Assembly: GCA_963969495.1 (NCBI GenBank)
Contig: OZ018324.1
Location: 142,286,355 to 142,350,354 of the forward strand
DNA: 64,000 nucleotides
Source of the DNA: Ceratothoa steindachneri
Taxonomy: Eukaryota; Arthropoda; Malacostraca; Isopoda; Cymothoidae
Reading direction: 5' to 3'
Shown here: positions 24,160 through 37,700 of the stretch, piece by piece
How positions within the stretch are numbered: the first letter of the stretch is position 1
Layout: every line of letters begins with the position of its first letter
Notes under the pieces: generated by a model
What the model saw: the letters and a program-made list of their open reading frames with translations, nothing else
Databases searched by the model: none
What the model was told of the DNA's origin: nothing
Made by a program: the position numbers and the translations under genes

Positions 24160-24690
24160 TTTTCCCCTGAATTCTATATCCCACTTAATCTGATTTAGCA
24201 AGTTTCAGAATTTATCGTAATCTCCCCTATAAAAATTTGGAGTTTTTTGTGTTTGTTGATGTTCTATCTTTCACTATTCCTAAATTAAAATGAACCATCG
24301 AATGATCACTATTTCCAAATGCTTCCCCTACAGTTACTTCATGAACCAAGTGATCATCATTTGAAAGAACCGGATCTAAGATATTAGCACCCTTGTTGGC
24401 CTATTAACAAATTGATTTAAAAAATTCGCCTCAAAGCAATCTATAAACTTAGAACTCGCTCTATCCCTTCTTATCATATTTTCCCAGTCTACAGAATTTA
24501 AATTAAAGTCAACAATAACTGTATCTACTTCACATCCTTCCCTTATTGCCCTGATCATTAGCTCATCAATAGAGTCAGTCTGTCCGGATGGTCTGTAAAA
24601 GGCTCCCAAGTGTAATATCCTATTTTTACTGACCGGAATATCTATCCACAGTGATTCAATTTCTTCTTGCTTTAAGGAATTATTTAGATT
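24160..24690 (-). pseudogene. CR1-type LINE endonuclease fragment
   Basis: Minus-strand frames give IESLWIDIPVSKNRILHLG, then AFYRPSGQTDSIDELM, VDTVIVDFNLNSVDWENM and SKFIDCFEANFLNQFVNRPT (24609-24400). After a shift they give GANILDPVLSNDDHLVHEV and GEAFGNSDHSMVHFN (about 24385-24290), then a linker like NFYRGDYDKF. The (G)DFN block and the terminal SDH motif are those of the apurinic-endonuclease domain of CR1/jockey-group LINEs, which nicks target DNA. The Gly before DFN is Val. The RT is not seen on this side, so only the first ORF2 domain remains. Confidence 0.85.
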
Positions 24691-24699
24691 TGAGAAGAA

Positions 24700-27189
24700 A
24701 TGCTATTTCTGATATTAATAATCAACCCACTACCCTTCTTATTTCTCTTTTGACTAATGTACATATAATATGCGTGAGTCCGTGATCTTGTGGATCTCGA
24801 TCCTATGATAGAAACGAGTTTTCCCCATCACTTTCATACAAACAGAGTATTATGAATCTATGGGTGGGATTCGTCAAGAATTAGTATTAGAGTAACATTG
24901 AATGTTCTGTAGAGTGAATCTACACTTTTACATAAGTGGTTTGCTGATGCATTCGAAATTGTCACTTACATTTTTGCGTGAGACGTTTCCGTCATCTCTT
25001 AATTAACGACCACCTGGAGTGCTCTGTAGTTTAATGTTCACTCTTCGAACTAATTTGTCTTTCGCCATTCCGTAAACAATCTGACAATGAAATGAGACAC
25101 AATAGGTTTAGTAATATCATGCACCGCTTAGGGATCTTTATATATCTTATTAATTGAGAGCCACTCTTCGATCACCCTACCTATATATTTATATCTCAAT
25201 TCCATTAGACGCCTCTTCTACATAGGGAATCATAATCCTAGAGAATCTCCTTAATTTTAGAACAATAAAGGAGCTTCTTTCTTGAGTTTTTAAATCGCTT
25301 CTTTGAAGTAGACATAGTGTTTCCCCATCAAGGATAGTTAACATGTTTTTGAGGGAAGGTGGATATCCTGAGGACGCTGGTCAACAGCTGTATTATTTAT
25401 CAACAGATGCAGCTTATTTTCAAACGAAACTTTAAATGTTTTAAAATATGCCACATAAGTATAATTGTATATATACTTAAACAAATGATAGGGAATCTTA
25501 GCCTGTCTTAATGTCATGAATAGTGGGCCTTTCCACGCACCTCAGATGCTTGCTGCCTTTCTCCGTTACTGCACTGGACACTGTGTCCATCTAGCCGTTC
25601 TTATTCTACACGAGCGCAGTCATTTTGTGGTACGGATTATTTTTAATGATCTCACACTGCCAAACTATTGACAACTTGAAGCCTGCGTGAACAAGAGGGA
25701 ATTTCGGGGTCTTCACCGTTCTTAAGCCTCTCTGCGACTCTCTGCACAGTCATCAGGCTGACGATGACCATTTAGACGATGTCGCTCTTATTGCGTCTCA
25801 CATGCATGAGAGCGAAAATCTCGAGTCCTTTCCCTTCCTTCTCGACACAAATGAATACGATGGGAAGACGTTTCAATGACATATGTTGGAAAAGTAGAAC
25901 TTTGAATTTCTTGGAAGGAACTTTTACTAAATGCACAGACAAACCTCTCAAAAGATAAACCACGAGTGTAAAATAACTTTTGCAAGCACTGTACATGCAA
26001 TCTCGGTGATTTTCAACATCGCACTTTCTCGTACATTGAGATGACTTCTACAATCATGTAACGGTGGCATACAATGCATATTTAAGAAGGAGCCATCAAA
26101 CATTGCAATGCAAGGAAACGGACGACTTACACCAGAGTAATGTTTAATATCAACCCTACCGTCATTCTACGCGAGAGTGATCACAGACAAAAGCGCATGG
26201 CTGAAGCCGTCACTGCGCCTCTCAATTCTAATTTAAACAGCATTTTCCCATAATCCGAACTCCGTTTACCTCACCTTCTATAAAGATCGTTGAATATTGA
26301 ATTACATGATCATTTTGTCCAAAAAAAATGGCGTAGAGAAGAGTTAAAAGACAGATTGTCCAATAATGAAATGAACCTTGCCACCATTAATTTCACCTAA
26401 CTTTTTCTGAGAAGTAAGTAGTAAGAAATGTTAAAAAGTTGCACACAAGGTAAATAAAACCGAGCAAACATTGCTGAAGACTTTAACAAATATATGATAC
26501 AACATGGCCTCCTTCCTGCCATGATATGAATATATATAAATGTATATAGTAACCAATGAAAAAGTTCTCGGAAGTCAAATGCTTAACAAGAAAGGGAAGA
26601 CGTACGCGATAGCAGGGAACATGATCCATTGCACCAAACATTTCAGAACACTTCGTCTTCCTTCTCCCATGCCGTACAACATTAAATAAATGATTAAAAC
26701 ATATTTACTCAGTAACATTTAACAAACAGTCATTCGGCAAAATGATAGAATTTAAAAAAAGTAAAACTTATATGATTAATAATAAAACAATTAAAATGAA
26801 ACTTTAACCAAGGGAGATACGAACAAATTTAAACCTACAATGATTAGATATTTAATACTAGACAAATAAAAAGGTTGAGTGGGAATAGAAAATACCTTCT
26901 CTAGAACTTATGAATTAAAAATGGGCAAAGATAAAGTAATTATATTAAACCATAACGTGAATGCACATATAAAAATGAAATAAGATTATTTCCACTTACT
27001 GCAATGTAGGTGAAAATAAGGGAAAATCTGAATTAAAAGAAAACACTACAATTGCTAACCTCGACTGTAGGTTTTTTAGGAGCAACTAATTGTATGAATA
27101 AAAATTTAGCGAAGTGACTGGGGTTAATTGAGGTCCAAGACAATTAGTTGGTTGGAAGAATTTTATTGGATCAGAAATTTAAAAGATGA
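24700..27189. other. Unassigned AT-rich sequence
   Basis: The part to about 24990 may be more of the LINE on the minus strand but is too decayed to read with confidence. The rest has no recognisable gene. Confidence 0.4.
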
Positions 27190-27720
27190 TGCCTAGTGAT
27201 TTAATTCCTGGTTTAATTTTTTTATATAACGGGATTCAAGTAGTTTTATTTCTTTGGATTTTGATGCAGTCATCAGTCTCAATGGAATGAACACTATTGA
27301 TGATATTGCAACGTATATGGGATTAAAAATTTCATTTTGAAATTTTGATACTACATAGTTTATTGAAAGTAACAAAGGGTAGCAATTGTAATGAAAGAAA
27401 AGTTTCCTGTAAACGATTTTTTGATCGGAAGAGCACCAATCAGAACAAATACGGAACTTCCGATGGATTATTGATTTGATGCCTGAGGTTGATTTTCAAT
27501 CGAGTAATGCTAAAAAAATGAGTAAAGAAGTTAGTTGTGGTGCCTTTTCTAAAAACCAAAGCGGAAAACCCAGACTCATTGCTAGTCACCAATACATCCA
27601 AAAAGGAAATTTTGCTCTTGTGTTTACTATCCATTGAGAAGATAATTTTGGGCTCTTCAATTATATATTTAAAAAAATCACCAAACAATCATCTATATAT
27701 CTTTTAAAAAATACAGGTTT
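27190..27720 (-). pseudogene. Penelope-like reverse transcriptase fragment
   Basis: On the minus strand, starting near 27715, frames read VFFKRYIDDCLVIF with the YxDD catalytic box at about 27700-27686. They continue after a shift with FKYIIEEPKIIFSMDSK, KISFLDVLVTSNESGFSALV and FRKGTTTNFFTHFFS (27660-27480). A YxDD box followed by (I/L)PFLDVLV and YRKxT is typical of Penelope-like reverse transcriptases, which copy element RNA at a nicked target. Further minus-strand sequence to 27190 may hold the region before the endonuclease but is not readable with certainty. No flanking inverted repeats were seen. It is separate from the Penelope-like endonuclease at 11.9 kb. Confidence 0.75.
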
Positions 27721-29768
27721 GATCTGAGAGTGCCAGTCATCAATCCAGGCCTTTGGGTAGCAGCACAAAAGGAGAAAGAAGATAAACATCCGTTATACAG
27801 GATATATATTTACAGGAACTTAAAGAAAAAAACAAAAGAAATAGATATATTGCAATTATGAGATCAATGCTTGCCACTCTGAGTTATCAGTAAAAACATT
27901 AGTAAAATTTATAGTTGAACTCCACACAAAGTAGTTGAACTCCATAGAAAAGAAAACTGTAATTGTGACGCCCAAAGAGAGTTATATAGGTGACGAAAAA
28001 CAAAGTTTTAAAATATTTATTGAAAAGGGGCAAAGAAAACGATCTCTATAGAATAAGTTGAAGGAAGAACGCCTGTACAAATGCATTACCTTCTACTATC
28101 TCAAAACTTCTCAAAACTAATACCAATAAACTTATCTTTTGAAAATCAATTTTCATTAAAAGCATCTAGTTGATTTATATGTTTATATCGTACCTGAGCT
28201 GAAAGAATCCTCATCAAGTCAGCTCTTTATTACTTTATTATTCTTTGGATAGTAAAAGCTCTCGAGTGCCAAAACCTAACTAAATTATCCAATAAATGCG
28301 TGATTTTTGGCCTAATGAGGTTACCTTTTTAGTGATATCTAGACTTAAATCTTGCACTAAAAGTAAAACAAGAATGCCTTAAACGTTAAACAGGTTTTCA
28401 TGTTATATTGACTGTTTCTTTTCTGCATATTATTATATAAGTGGTTTGAGGGTAGGGGCGATTATTGAAACTGCTTTGTTAATAGGTGAATTTTTGCATC
28501 AGATTTAGAATGGTTAGTTTGATGTTAATGTAGGAGTCATTAGGTGTAGGTTTTCTATCATCTTTAAATTTAGGACTACCATTAAGGAATCACAATAATA
28601 ATATTCCAAGAAACTGTTGTGAGGAATCCATCTAACTTTCAAAGGCGATTAATTTTAATTAAGTAATTCTAGGGTATGTGCTAGATGTTTACTTGCATCT
28701 TCCTTCTACAAAGTATCGTCCACGTCTTTCAACCAACTACCGCCATGTACTAAATTAAGAAGATGATTGGTTGCGTCTAAAACAGAGCCTAAATATGTTT
28801 ATTAAAACTAGAGTGCGAGGTGGACCCAATGTTTTTATTCAAACTATCATACATGGCCCTAACTCACAATTCTATTTATTTGAAGAAAATCTCAAAGCGG
28901 AGTGCAAAAAGCTTTACTTTTGTAGGAAACACATAAAACGATATGGTGTCTTTTTTGGTCAATTATTGTTGAATAAATTAACTTCAAAACTAACCAACAT
29001 TATATTGGATATATTAATTTACCTATCTTAATTAAAATTAACGATGATTTTTATGTGAATTGAAAAATATTTCAGTTTATCTGTGTCAAGTTGACGTGAA
29101 TTCATAGGGCAGCGTTTCTAAGGAACGCTTGTATATAATTGCTATCTGGTGTTTGAAAGAATAGCGTCTTCAGAAGGCGTGATTATGAGCTTAGTTGCAA
29201 CTTCCTCACACACCTGACTCCCAACAGTGATGGATGAATGAAAGCTGGTCAGCGTATATTCTGAAAAATTAAAAATTATTATGAAGACGTTTGACAAAAG
29301 AATATGCGAACTAAGTGTAAAAATGAAAGGTCAGGAATAAAGCCCAGGTTATGTCAATTTCTTTGGAGAAGGCCAAAAGCTCTGGTACCGTATTAGCACA
29401 ATTCATCTCCTGCTCTAAATTTTAACAGTCTACATAAGAAAGCCTCTCACGAGGATCAAACATATTAACTTCTCAAAGATTTATTGTTTTCTCACAGATT
29501 TTTGCGCATTTTTGCAAACATTTTATTCAGCTGTTTAATTTCGCTCTCTGTATGAAAATATTATTGTTTTCTTTCCCTTTATTCAATTGTTTTCTTATAA
29601 GATACATAAGGTTATTTATTAGAATGGAAAGTGTTCCTATTCGGGTTTTGAAAGGCCGTGCAACATATGTAGATAGATTAGGATAAATCAATAGATATCA
29701 TTGGAGTGACAGGGATATTTATTTAATGGCTTCTTTTCAATTTTTTAAACTTTCTGACATTTTACTTA
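27721..29768. other. Unassigned AT-rich sequence
   Basis: No gene recognised. The 86-codon plus-strand frame at 28771-29031 has no known motif. Confidence 0.4.
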
Positions 29769-29828
<60 letters not shown>

Positions 29829-29829
29829 T
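29769..29829. repeat. (AT)n microsatellite
   Basis: AT tract with one ACAT interruption. Confidence 0.95.
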
Positions 29830-31283
29830 ATTTAATATATGTTGGTTCACCTGGCCAAAAGATTTTAACCAGGGATGAACTTGAATGACAACTAAAATTT
29901 GACGTGGCATGGACTGAATATCGTTCTAGAGAAAGGAATCATCAAATTTCAGGCAATCTTGTAGAAATCAATTGTGCAATTCGGGCATTTTGCCCGATGC
30001 CCTCCTTAACTTTTCAAAAGCTGTTTGAGGTACTTCTACAGAATTTCGATTGGCGTTGAGACCACATGATTTTGCTGATAAATCCATCTGTGTGATCACT
30101 TTTGAATGTTCATTATGCCAGTGAGTCACAGTTCTAACCCGCTGAACGGGAATGCTTTAATTCTGATAGCTTCATGTAGGAATACATGTCCATATTGTTT
30201 TTAACATCAACTAAAAGACCATTTTACCTTCAGGCCTAAACATGATTTCTATGACCAAGCAATGAGTTTCCACTTCTCCACCATTTTAGTTTTCATTTCA
30301 CTGTGGCGGAATAACTTTATGAGAAAAGGCTTCTTTCTTGGCAATCTGTTTCAAATGCTCATGAAATGCAGTTCCTTCACGGAGTGTTCTTTCAGTGATG
30401 GGTGGCGAAGCACCTGTGTTGACTTGTGGCAGCAAATCATGCCTCAAAGCCAAATTATTTTTATTCACAAGCCATGAAAAACGCCTGCGCTGCGGCCCGT
30501 CAGTATCGTTTGGGTTTATTAGTCTGGTGCTATTTCTCGTAGACTGAATATTTTGCCTTTGTAATTAAAAGAAACCAAGTAGATGAATCCTAAAATAACC
30601 TTAGTTTTTCGTAATCAAGTCAAGAATTTCCTGAATTGGACATATATTTTAATTCCAATTTTATCCACAAATTAATTTTAGTTATTTTCAGATTAAACAA
30701 TTTAGATACGATTATTAATATAATAAAACTTGTGTAAAATAAAAATCAATGAAAACTGCTTTGAATGCTGGCAGTATTTTTTCATTGGGAAATATTGCGT
30801 TGTCCATCCGAATTTACTTTATAAAATTTCGAATATCTGAACCTTAATGAAACTCAACATATATTTTATTATTAGATATATGAGCATATACACTCTCGAG
30901 ATTTCAGAATACAAAACTCTCTTTATTCTTTGATTTGATGAAATATATCTTTAACTCCAGCTCAATATTAGCAAATCATTTGTTGCCATTACAGGGAGCA
31001 TTGGAACAATATGTATTATGCGGCGCAGGTTAAAAACAATTCTCTTAGGATGCCCATTTACGTTGTGAGTGTTTCACATCTGCTCGGTGGTCGCATAATA
31101 TCCTAAAACAACCCCCAAATAAGATTTTGATCAATACTGACTGCTATCAAGTTGTCATGAATTTTCTCAAATAACTATGTATGACTTGCCTAAATAGATA
31201 TTCTACTGATAATTCTAAAAACATTTTATAATGGCTTTTACTGGAACATGTTATCATGCGTCTCTGAAAAAAACGTCAAGTTT
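29830..31283. other. Unassigned sequence
   Basis: No gene recognised. The 71-codon frame at 30262-30477 has a start and stop but no known motif. Confidence 0.4.
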
Positions 31284-31505
31284 GTATGGATTTCCCCCAA
31301 AGTGTTCGGATGGCTTTCTTCAAAAACATTACTATGGTTTTCCCCAAATACGTTACTATAACTTTTCCCAAAACATGTTTGCATGAATTTCTCCAAAACA
31401 AATTAGTATGGCTTTCCCAAAATGATGTTGGATTGCTTTTGTTAAAAAAAGTTCTGATGATGTTCATCAACACGTGAATGTATGGATTTCCACAAACCAT
31501 ATATT
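31284..31505 (+). repeat. 24-bp minisatellite, nine degenerate units
   Basis: Units of the form TATGGNTTTCCCCAAAANNNTTAG begin at 31285, 31309, 31333, 31357, 31382, 31407, 31431, 31455 and 31480, a spacing of 24-25 bp. Because 24 is a multiple of three, frames on both strands stay open across most of it, which explains the 63- and 85-codon frames here. There is no sign of a real protein. Confidence 0.85.
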
Positions 31506-31915
31506 TTAATTCGTTCTTTTTTGAGTTCGCCAAAAGGTTTCGCCAAATTATATTATGTGATCATCCTTGTAATTTCTCCCTCTCTTTCTTACTCTCTCTC
31601 TCTCTATCTCTCGTTCTGTCCGGATGCAGAATATGGAATTTATGCGCTATATGAAGGATTTCTACCTATCTAAGGATCCAGTGAATACGGCTCTAAGATA
31701 TCATTGAATCCGATTAGTGAATTTCAGTAATGTTTCCTCTCATCATATTCATTTATTAATAATAGTCTACCACAATTTATCTCATTACATTTTTTTAAGA
31801 CTGTGTATCAGCATCCCTAGTACATATTTCATTCTAGGTATAGTGCTCTCGCGTTTTGAAAGAAGCCAGTCCGTTGTGCTGTCAGTACATCCTTTCTTAC
31901 ATTATCGCTCCGGAT
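31506..31915. other. Unassigned sequence with short (CT)n
   Basis: An imperfect CT repeat lies at about 31580-31612. Nothing else recognised. Confidence 0.5.
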
Positions 31916-32054
31916 GCTAAGAATCTTACTATGCCCAAATTCTATAGAAATTACTCCAAGAGAACTCCGTGATCCCCAAGGAAATGCTAAGAATCTTACT
32001 TTGCCCAAATTCTATAGAAATCACTCCAAGAGAACTCTGTGACCCCCAAGAAAA
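31916..32054 (+). repeat. Two-copy tandem duplication, period 70 bp
   Basis: GCTAAGAATCTTACTNTGCC starts at 31916 and 31986. The copies differ at about five positions through AACTCYGTGAYCCCCAAG. Confidence 0.9.
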
Positions 32055-32810
32055 TGGTTGCCTTCGTGTCTGCATGGTAATGCGTTACTTACACCCTGCG
32101 AACATAGTAGAGCAATCTACCCTCTTCAGTAATACAGCTTCAAAAGCTGCTAGCCCGGTTCGGTTTAACTTTTATTATTTTTATCCCCCAGTCTCGGGCA
32201 TCATCTGCATCACATGTTCTTCTGAGTGTGTCTTAGATGTAAGGAACTGTAAGGGTTTCAGGATTCAACTCAAAAACAATGATCTTGCTCTCAAAACTTA
32301 AATTATTCTTTCTCTATTTGCATATGTAGCATAAGGTCTTACACTGTTTAAGTTATTAATATTTTGGTTTTGATATATTTATGGATGCAATTAAAAAATC
32401 TTTTTTCCTGTTGATATTGCTGTATATCTGATTCTTTTTTGTTCAAATTTTCTTTCCATTTCAATCGACACTTTGCGACTATTCCTTTTATGCTAATATT
32501 TTCTATTTTCAATTTCACTCAAACTTTGAAGGTCATCCTAAGTTTATTATTCTATTGCCCTCTGCTCAGCTCATTTGACTTGTTTCCCTCTCAGTTTATC
32601 CCTACATGAGGTGGATTTCATCTTTATATATTCATTTTTATTGTAGATTTAAATTAATTCGATACAAACTGTAATCTTGAATGTAAAATTTGTATATTTA
32701 GTCAAGACACAAATTTTGTTTGACTAATTTCATCATCTGATGAATTTTGATTCGAACTTAGCTTTGCAATATAAACAAAATATGATCCCATTAATACAGT
32801 CTACTACAAA
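32055..32810. other. Unassigned AT-rich sequence
   Basis: No gene recognised. Confidence 0.4.
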
Positions 32811-33093
32811 TACAGTCAAGATCATAAGTATAGGACCATAAGGAAGGCTTTCCGAAATTTTAGAATTATAGCTGTAAAGAAAACTCCTGTACAGTCATGA
32901 TCATAAGTATAGGAACAGTTAAAAAACGGTAAAAATGCACATTTCGAAACTTCCGATACTTATATGGTTTTAATTAAAGATTACATATAGTAAACATAAA
33001 TTGTAGCTGAGACAAACAAAGTTACTCTAAACAAATTACAGAGAAAGGACAGTTTATTCAAATGAGCTGCTCAACAGCTGATCAAAAGTTTAA
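32811..33093 (+). repeat. Left inverted repeat of Tc1-like element
   Basis: It contains the two direct repeats at 32811-32835 and 32890-32914, about 79 bp apart. Confidence 0.9.
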
Positions 33094-33180
33094 GAACACA
33101 GCGCATAATAGTCTAAGTTTGCGCAAATTCTCGGATTATATGTCATTTATCGTTTGGAGCTCACAGTCTTAAGATGTTAC

Positions 33181-34173
33181 AATGCCTGAAGCGAGCAAAC
33201 TTTCACTATTTGAACCTGGTCGGATCGTTGAATTGCATAAGCAAGGCCTATTGCAGCGTGCTATCGTTGCCGGATTGGACGCAACAAAACAGTGATTTTC
33301 AATTTTCTGAAAGATTTCGAGGGCTATGGAACAGCTTAGTTTAGTGATAGACCCCCCAAATAAATCCAACACTCGGTAGGAAGATCAACAATGCACGGTC
33401 CTCAAGTCAGATTAAGGCATTCACTGATGCTGATATCAGTCTAATGACCATAGACGTCATCTCAGAGGGAAGGGCATGAAAAATTAAAAAACGGCTTCAA
33501 GCGCCTCGTCTGCTTCAACATCACAAAACCGCCCTTTAAAGTTCGCAGGAAGCCCCACACTTGAGGAAATCGCGAAGTGGAGGAAAGTTTTATTCTCTGA
33601 TGAGACAAAATTTAACCTTGACAGGCTTGACGGTTTCCAACGTAACTGGTATGACAAGCAGATCCCATCTGAGACGTTTTCCAGACGACACAGTTTGTAG
33701 GAACAATCATTGTGTGGGGCTCTTTTTGCTTCAATGGAACAATGAGCTTCAGGTTGTGCAGGGGCATCAAACGGTGGTTGGCTATGTAGTGATGCTGCCT
33801 GCGGGCACCTCCAACGAAGGATAGCCCTCTTCTGTGTAGGGATGACTGGGTCTTCCAACAAGACAATGCAGTAATTTACAATGACCGGCAGACAAATAAC
33901 TTCCCCCAGGAGAATGACTTATCCCTTTTACACCATCCTGTGTGTTCACTGGATCTAAACCCAATTAAAAACATTTAGGGATATATGATAAGGGAGGTCT
34001 GAAAAAATGGACATGAGTTCATTATAGTGAATGCTATTTGTGAGACCATCCTCACCACCTGGAGTAATATTCCTCCTTTTCTCTTAGAAACACTCTAATC
34101 AGGCATGCCACTGCGAATTTTGAGGTTATCAACAAAAATGGTGGAGTCACTCACTACTGAGTTCTTATTCTGA
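33181..34173 (+). pseudogene. Tc1-like transposase, degenerate
   Basis: It begins ATGCCTGAAGCG and reads MPEASKLSLFEPGRIVELHK, then QGLLQRAIVAGLDATK before a stop, the paired-like helix-turn-helix that binds the inverted repeats. Later come WRKVLFSDETKFNLDRLDGF near 33570-33640 with the first catalytic Asp, WVFQQDNAVIYNDRQTNN near 33850-33900 with the second Asp, and CSLDLNPIKNI-stop near 33943-33978. In the last motif Lys stands where the third catalytic residue (Glu of PIENLW) should be, and the Trp is a stop. The enzyme would excise and reinsert the element at TA. Many shifts show it is inactive. Confidence 0.92.
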
Positions 34174-34185
34174 AGATTTTATTTG

Positions 34186-34455
34186 CCTTAAACCTTTGAT
34201 CAGCTGATGAGCAGCTCATTAGAGTAAACTGTCTTTTCTCTTTAATTTGTTTAAATTACCTTTGTTTGACTCAACCTCAATTTAGCGTTTAGTATATAAA
34301 AGCTTCAATTAGAACCCTATAAGAATCTGAAGGTGCGAAATGTCCATTTTGAAAGTTTTTCAACTGGTCCTATACTTATGATCAGGACTGTACAGGAGTT
34401 GCCAAAAAAGCCACAATTCTACAATTTCAGGAAAACTTTTCTTATGGCCAACACC
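34186..34455 (-). repeat. Right inverted repeat of Tc1-like element
   Basis: Matches the left repeat inverted. The outermost direct repeat is missing or unrecognisable beyond about 34450. Confidence 0.85.
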
Positions 34456-34710
34456 ACTCACAGTGAGCAAAGTGGAATATAAGCCATTTTATTCTCATCT
34501 AAGAAAATATCAAGGAAAAATTTGGACATTATTTGAAATGACAAATTAAAGATAAAGAAATAGATTTCATAATTTCTATAATTTCGTAAAACGTTTTTTA
34601 TTTTAATCTAATTATATTCTAGATTTGTAGCTTATCAACCTAATTCTCAGTATAGTTTTCTTTAGAATTGCTTCCTCTCAATTAGTACCTATAATTTTTA
34701 GCAATTGAAT

Positions 34711-34712
34711 TA

Positions 34713-34797
<85 letters not shown>
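34711..34797. repeat. (AT)n microsatellite
   Basis: About 85 bp of near-pure AT. Confidence 0.95.
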
Positions 34798-34799
<2 letters not shown>

Positions 34800-37700
34800 T
34801 ATAAAAAGCAGTTTGTGAGGGGAACAACAATTACAAAAATCACCCCGAGGAAATTGAAAAGAGGCATCCAATTACTTCAAAACTATACTTTTAATTCATT
34901 ATCAAGGTATAGATAGATTTAATAAAAGAACGGAGCTATATATAGCCTACAAATAGAGGTAAAGAACTTACTTACAAAATATGATGACCTAATAGCAGAA
35001 AAAACAACAACAAATAAATAAAGATTATATATACAGCACCTTGAAAAGCGGAATGTGGAAAATACTAATGACAAAAATAAACATGACCACACAAAAAACG
35101 ACAATATTAATGTGTATGGAAAAATAAACGAACTGGCAAGATTTAGAGAAGAAGAGGAAAAATAAATCAAGCTAAATAAAGGAATCATATCAAAAAGTTT
35201 AGGAACTTCAGAAATAGTTAAAGAATTCTTCGAATATCAACGCCTAGAAAAAATCGACTGGGGAAGGAGGGAAAGCGAGAGAGGGATGAATTAAAGAATA
35301 AAAAAAAAATAGTAGACTAGGATAGCTTCGTGTATCATTGGAAATAACTTAATTTAATTAGTTCCAAAATGAAAGGATGCAGTTTAAACTTACCAGGAAA
35401 AATATTCATCTATCAAAAACTACTATTTACGAAACATTTTACGATATATATTTTTAGGAAATCTTCGAAATGATAAATGAGTTTGGAAGAATTCCAAATC
35501 ATAAAATGATTATTATCTGGAAATAAAATTTCGACATTATCTTTTTGGCAACAATGTGCAGAAATTTTCACTAAGAATAACACGCCGTTAAGAATCCTCT
35601 CAGGAAGAAAAACGATGTGCAAAACTCTTATGGGCAAAAGACTTATGACAAGGAGGATAGCAGAGAAACCACTACATACTGAGGAAGAATCAAGAAAACT
35701 TGTATTTAGTCTGAAGGCACCAGGTTTGGAGGATGAAAAGATGGGGTAGATTTCTTTTCTTTAAGAAGACATCTTTTTACTGTTGGGGAAATGAAAGATC
35801 GACTATCGTAAAAAAAGGAGAACAAGGCATGATTTATGCATCATACCAACAGTGAAGCATTCTCACACCTTTAATTACAGGGGATGCTTCTATTTTCCAA
35901 ACTCTTGAAATATGGTTTAATGAATATTCCCCAAAATTACCTTTATTTGCACTATATGTATATATTGTTATCAAACTTTATGTATTTGACTTCTGTTGTT
36001 GTATGTATTTGGAAACTAATTTTACGTATATGAGTAAAATATGTGCTATGTTTGCTTCTATTTTTTTCGTCTCCTCCAGGTGGCAATAGAAGTTAAGAGC
36101 TTTAAAGAAGGAAAAATACATATACCTATACATTTTTGGGTGTATGAAATTATATGCATTTTTTTCATTTAATTATTATTTATGTAGCTGCTAAATTTAA
36201 ACATTTTTAAAAAGGAATTAAGAATTTTATTATATTTAAAACTTGAATTAAAGGAAATTTTATTAGAATTACAGCGAAATGAAATAGGCAAAAATTAAAA
36301 TATTACTCTTTCCTCTGAATGAATTCCCACTGATTATGCCAGGCACAGCAAATTCAATTGACACTTTATTCCGATTCAGCTTCATCATAAGGGAAACCCA
36401 GCTCTCATCTCATAAACCACTTTTATCATACTCTTTTCAAAACGACACCCTAACTCCTTCTTGTGAATCAATTAGTTGCACGATGTTTCTTAAAAAATCA
36501 TATTAAATCTTATTATTAATTACAAAGCAGAAGTGTTCTCTTCTTCCTTTTGCTTAATTCAGGAAACTGAGCGACGGTTAGCTTTTATATTCATGATGCC
36601 TAAGATCTTACTTCAAAGGTGCTTAAACTGAACTAATTGATTTAAGTTCTATAGGATGAATAAAATCTATATTACAGTGGAGGAGTTTAAGTTGTATGAG
36701 AGATGAATGGTTTCCTCGGTCTCTATATCTACAGACATGGCAGATCCGATGGTATATGACTTTAAGCGTTATATGCCTTTCTTTGTTATTTTAAGTTCCA
36801 GAAATTTACCGGGTGAATTCAATCACCTAAGTATTTCTGTTCTAGAGGAATAACATATAGGAGCAGTTGTTTCTGGTTGAATTCCTTGCGATTTTTCTTT
36901 CCGAATTAACAAGCGAAGTGTACTCCAACTGCATTAGAAGCGTGTCAAACTTTTTCAAAAATCTGCTGTGGCATAGCATTAACTCTCTAGAGTACATGTG
37001 CTTTGGAAAGAAAACTTAGAAAGTTCTTCCAGTAAAATGGTGATGTGGTTTATTACTGATAAATGAAGACACATATGTATCGTTTGGGTAGTAATAAAAT
37101 TTTTAGAATTAAAAATGGTATAGATAAGGATGAAAAAGTAATAAAAATTTGTTTCGAACCAAATTCGTGTATATAAATCTATTGTGCTATGATCGAGCCA
37201 GGTTTGAACACCGTTTGCCATCTTTGCCATCTTCCCGCAGAGAAAGATTGATTGTTCCTAACAGACTGAGTGAGAGAAAAAGAGGTAGGAATAATTTTAG
37301 TTAAGATAGAAAGGAAATCTTTGTAAGTATCAAATGCTTTTTCGTTCGTTAATTGGAAAAAAGAGGGATAAACAGTGTACGCGTTTGAAGAGATGGCAAC
37401 ATGTAGAAAATAAGGGAATAATAAGAATAATAAAAATAAGAATTCAAATAGAAATATTTTCATCGCGCAGTATTGGAGGTGATAGGCGGTACTCAATATC
37501 CATAAAACAAAAACGTTCTAAAAAAAAGAAAAGAATCTAAAATTACAAATATTAATGCTAGGAACGGAGATACAAAATAGAGGCGGTAAGTCGCTAGATG
37601 TATACAAGGAAATGGTGATTTCACATTGAATACTAAATACCACAGCGCCACATTTATATTCCACTTTATTAAATTGTAGAGTTATATCTCCAAACTTAGG

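Larger units (their letters stand above)
32811..34455 (+). mobile_element. Tc1-like transposon with long inverted repeats
   Basis: Left inverted repeat about 32811-33093 and right about 34186-34455 match as reverse complements over roughly 280 bp. Examples are AGAGAAAGGACAGTTTA on the left against TAAACTGTCTTTTCTCTTT on the right. The left repeat holds two direct copies of ACAGTCAWGATCATAAGTAT (32812 and 32891), which suits the IR/DR layout in which transposase binds twice at each end. On the right only the inner copy (34366-34392) is recognisable. Total length is about 1.64 kb, normal for the family. A degenerate transposase lies inside. Confidence 0.9.
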
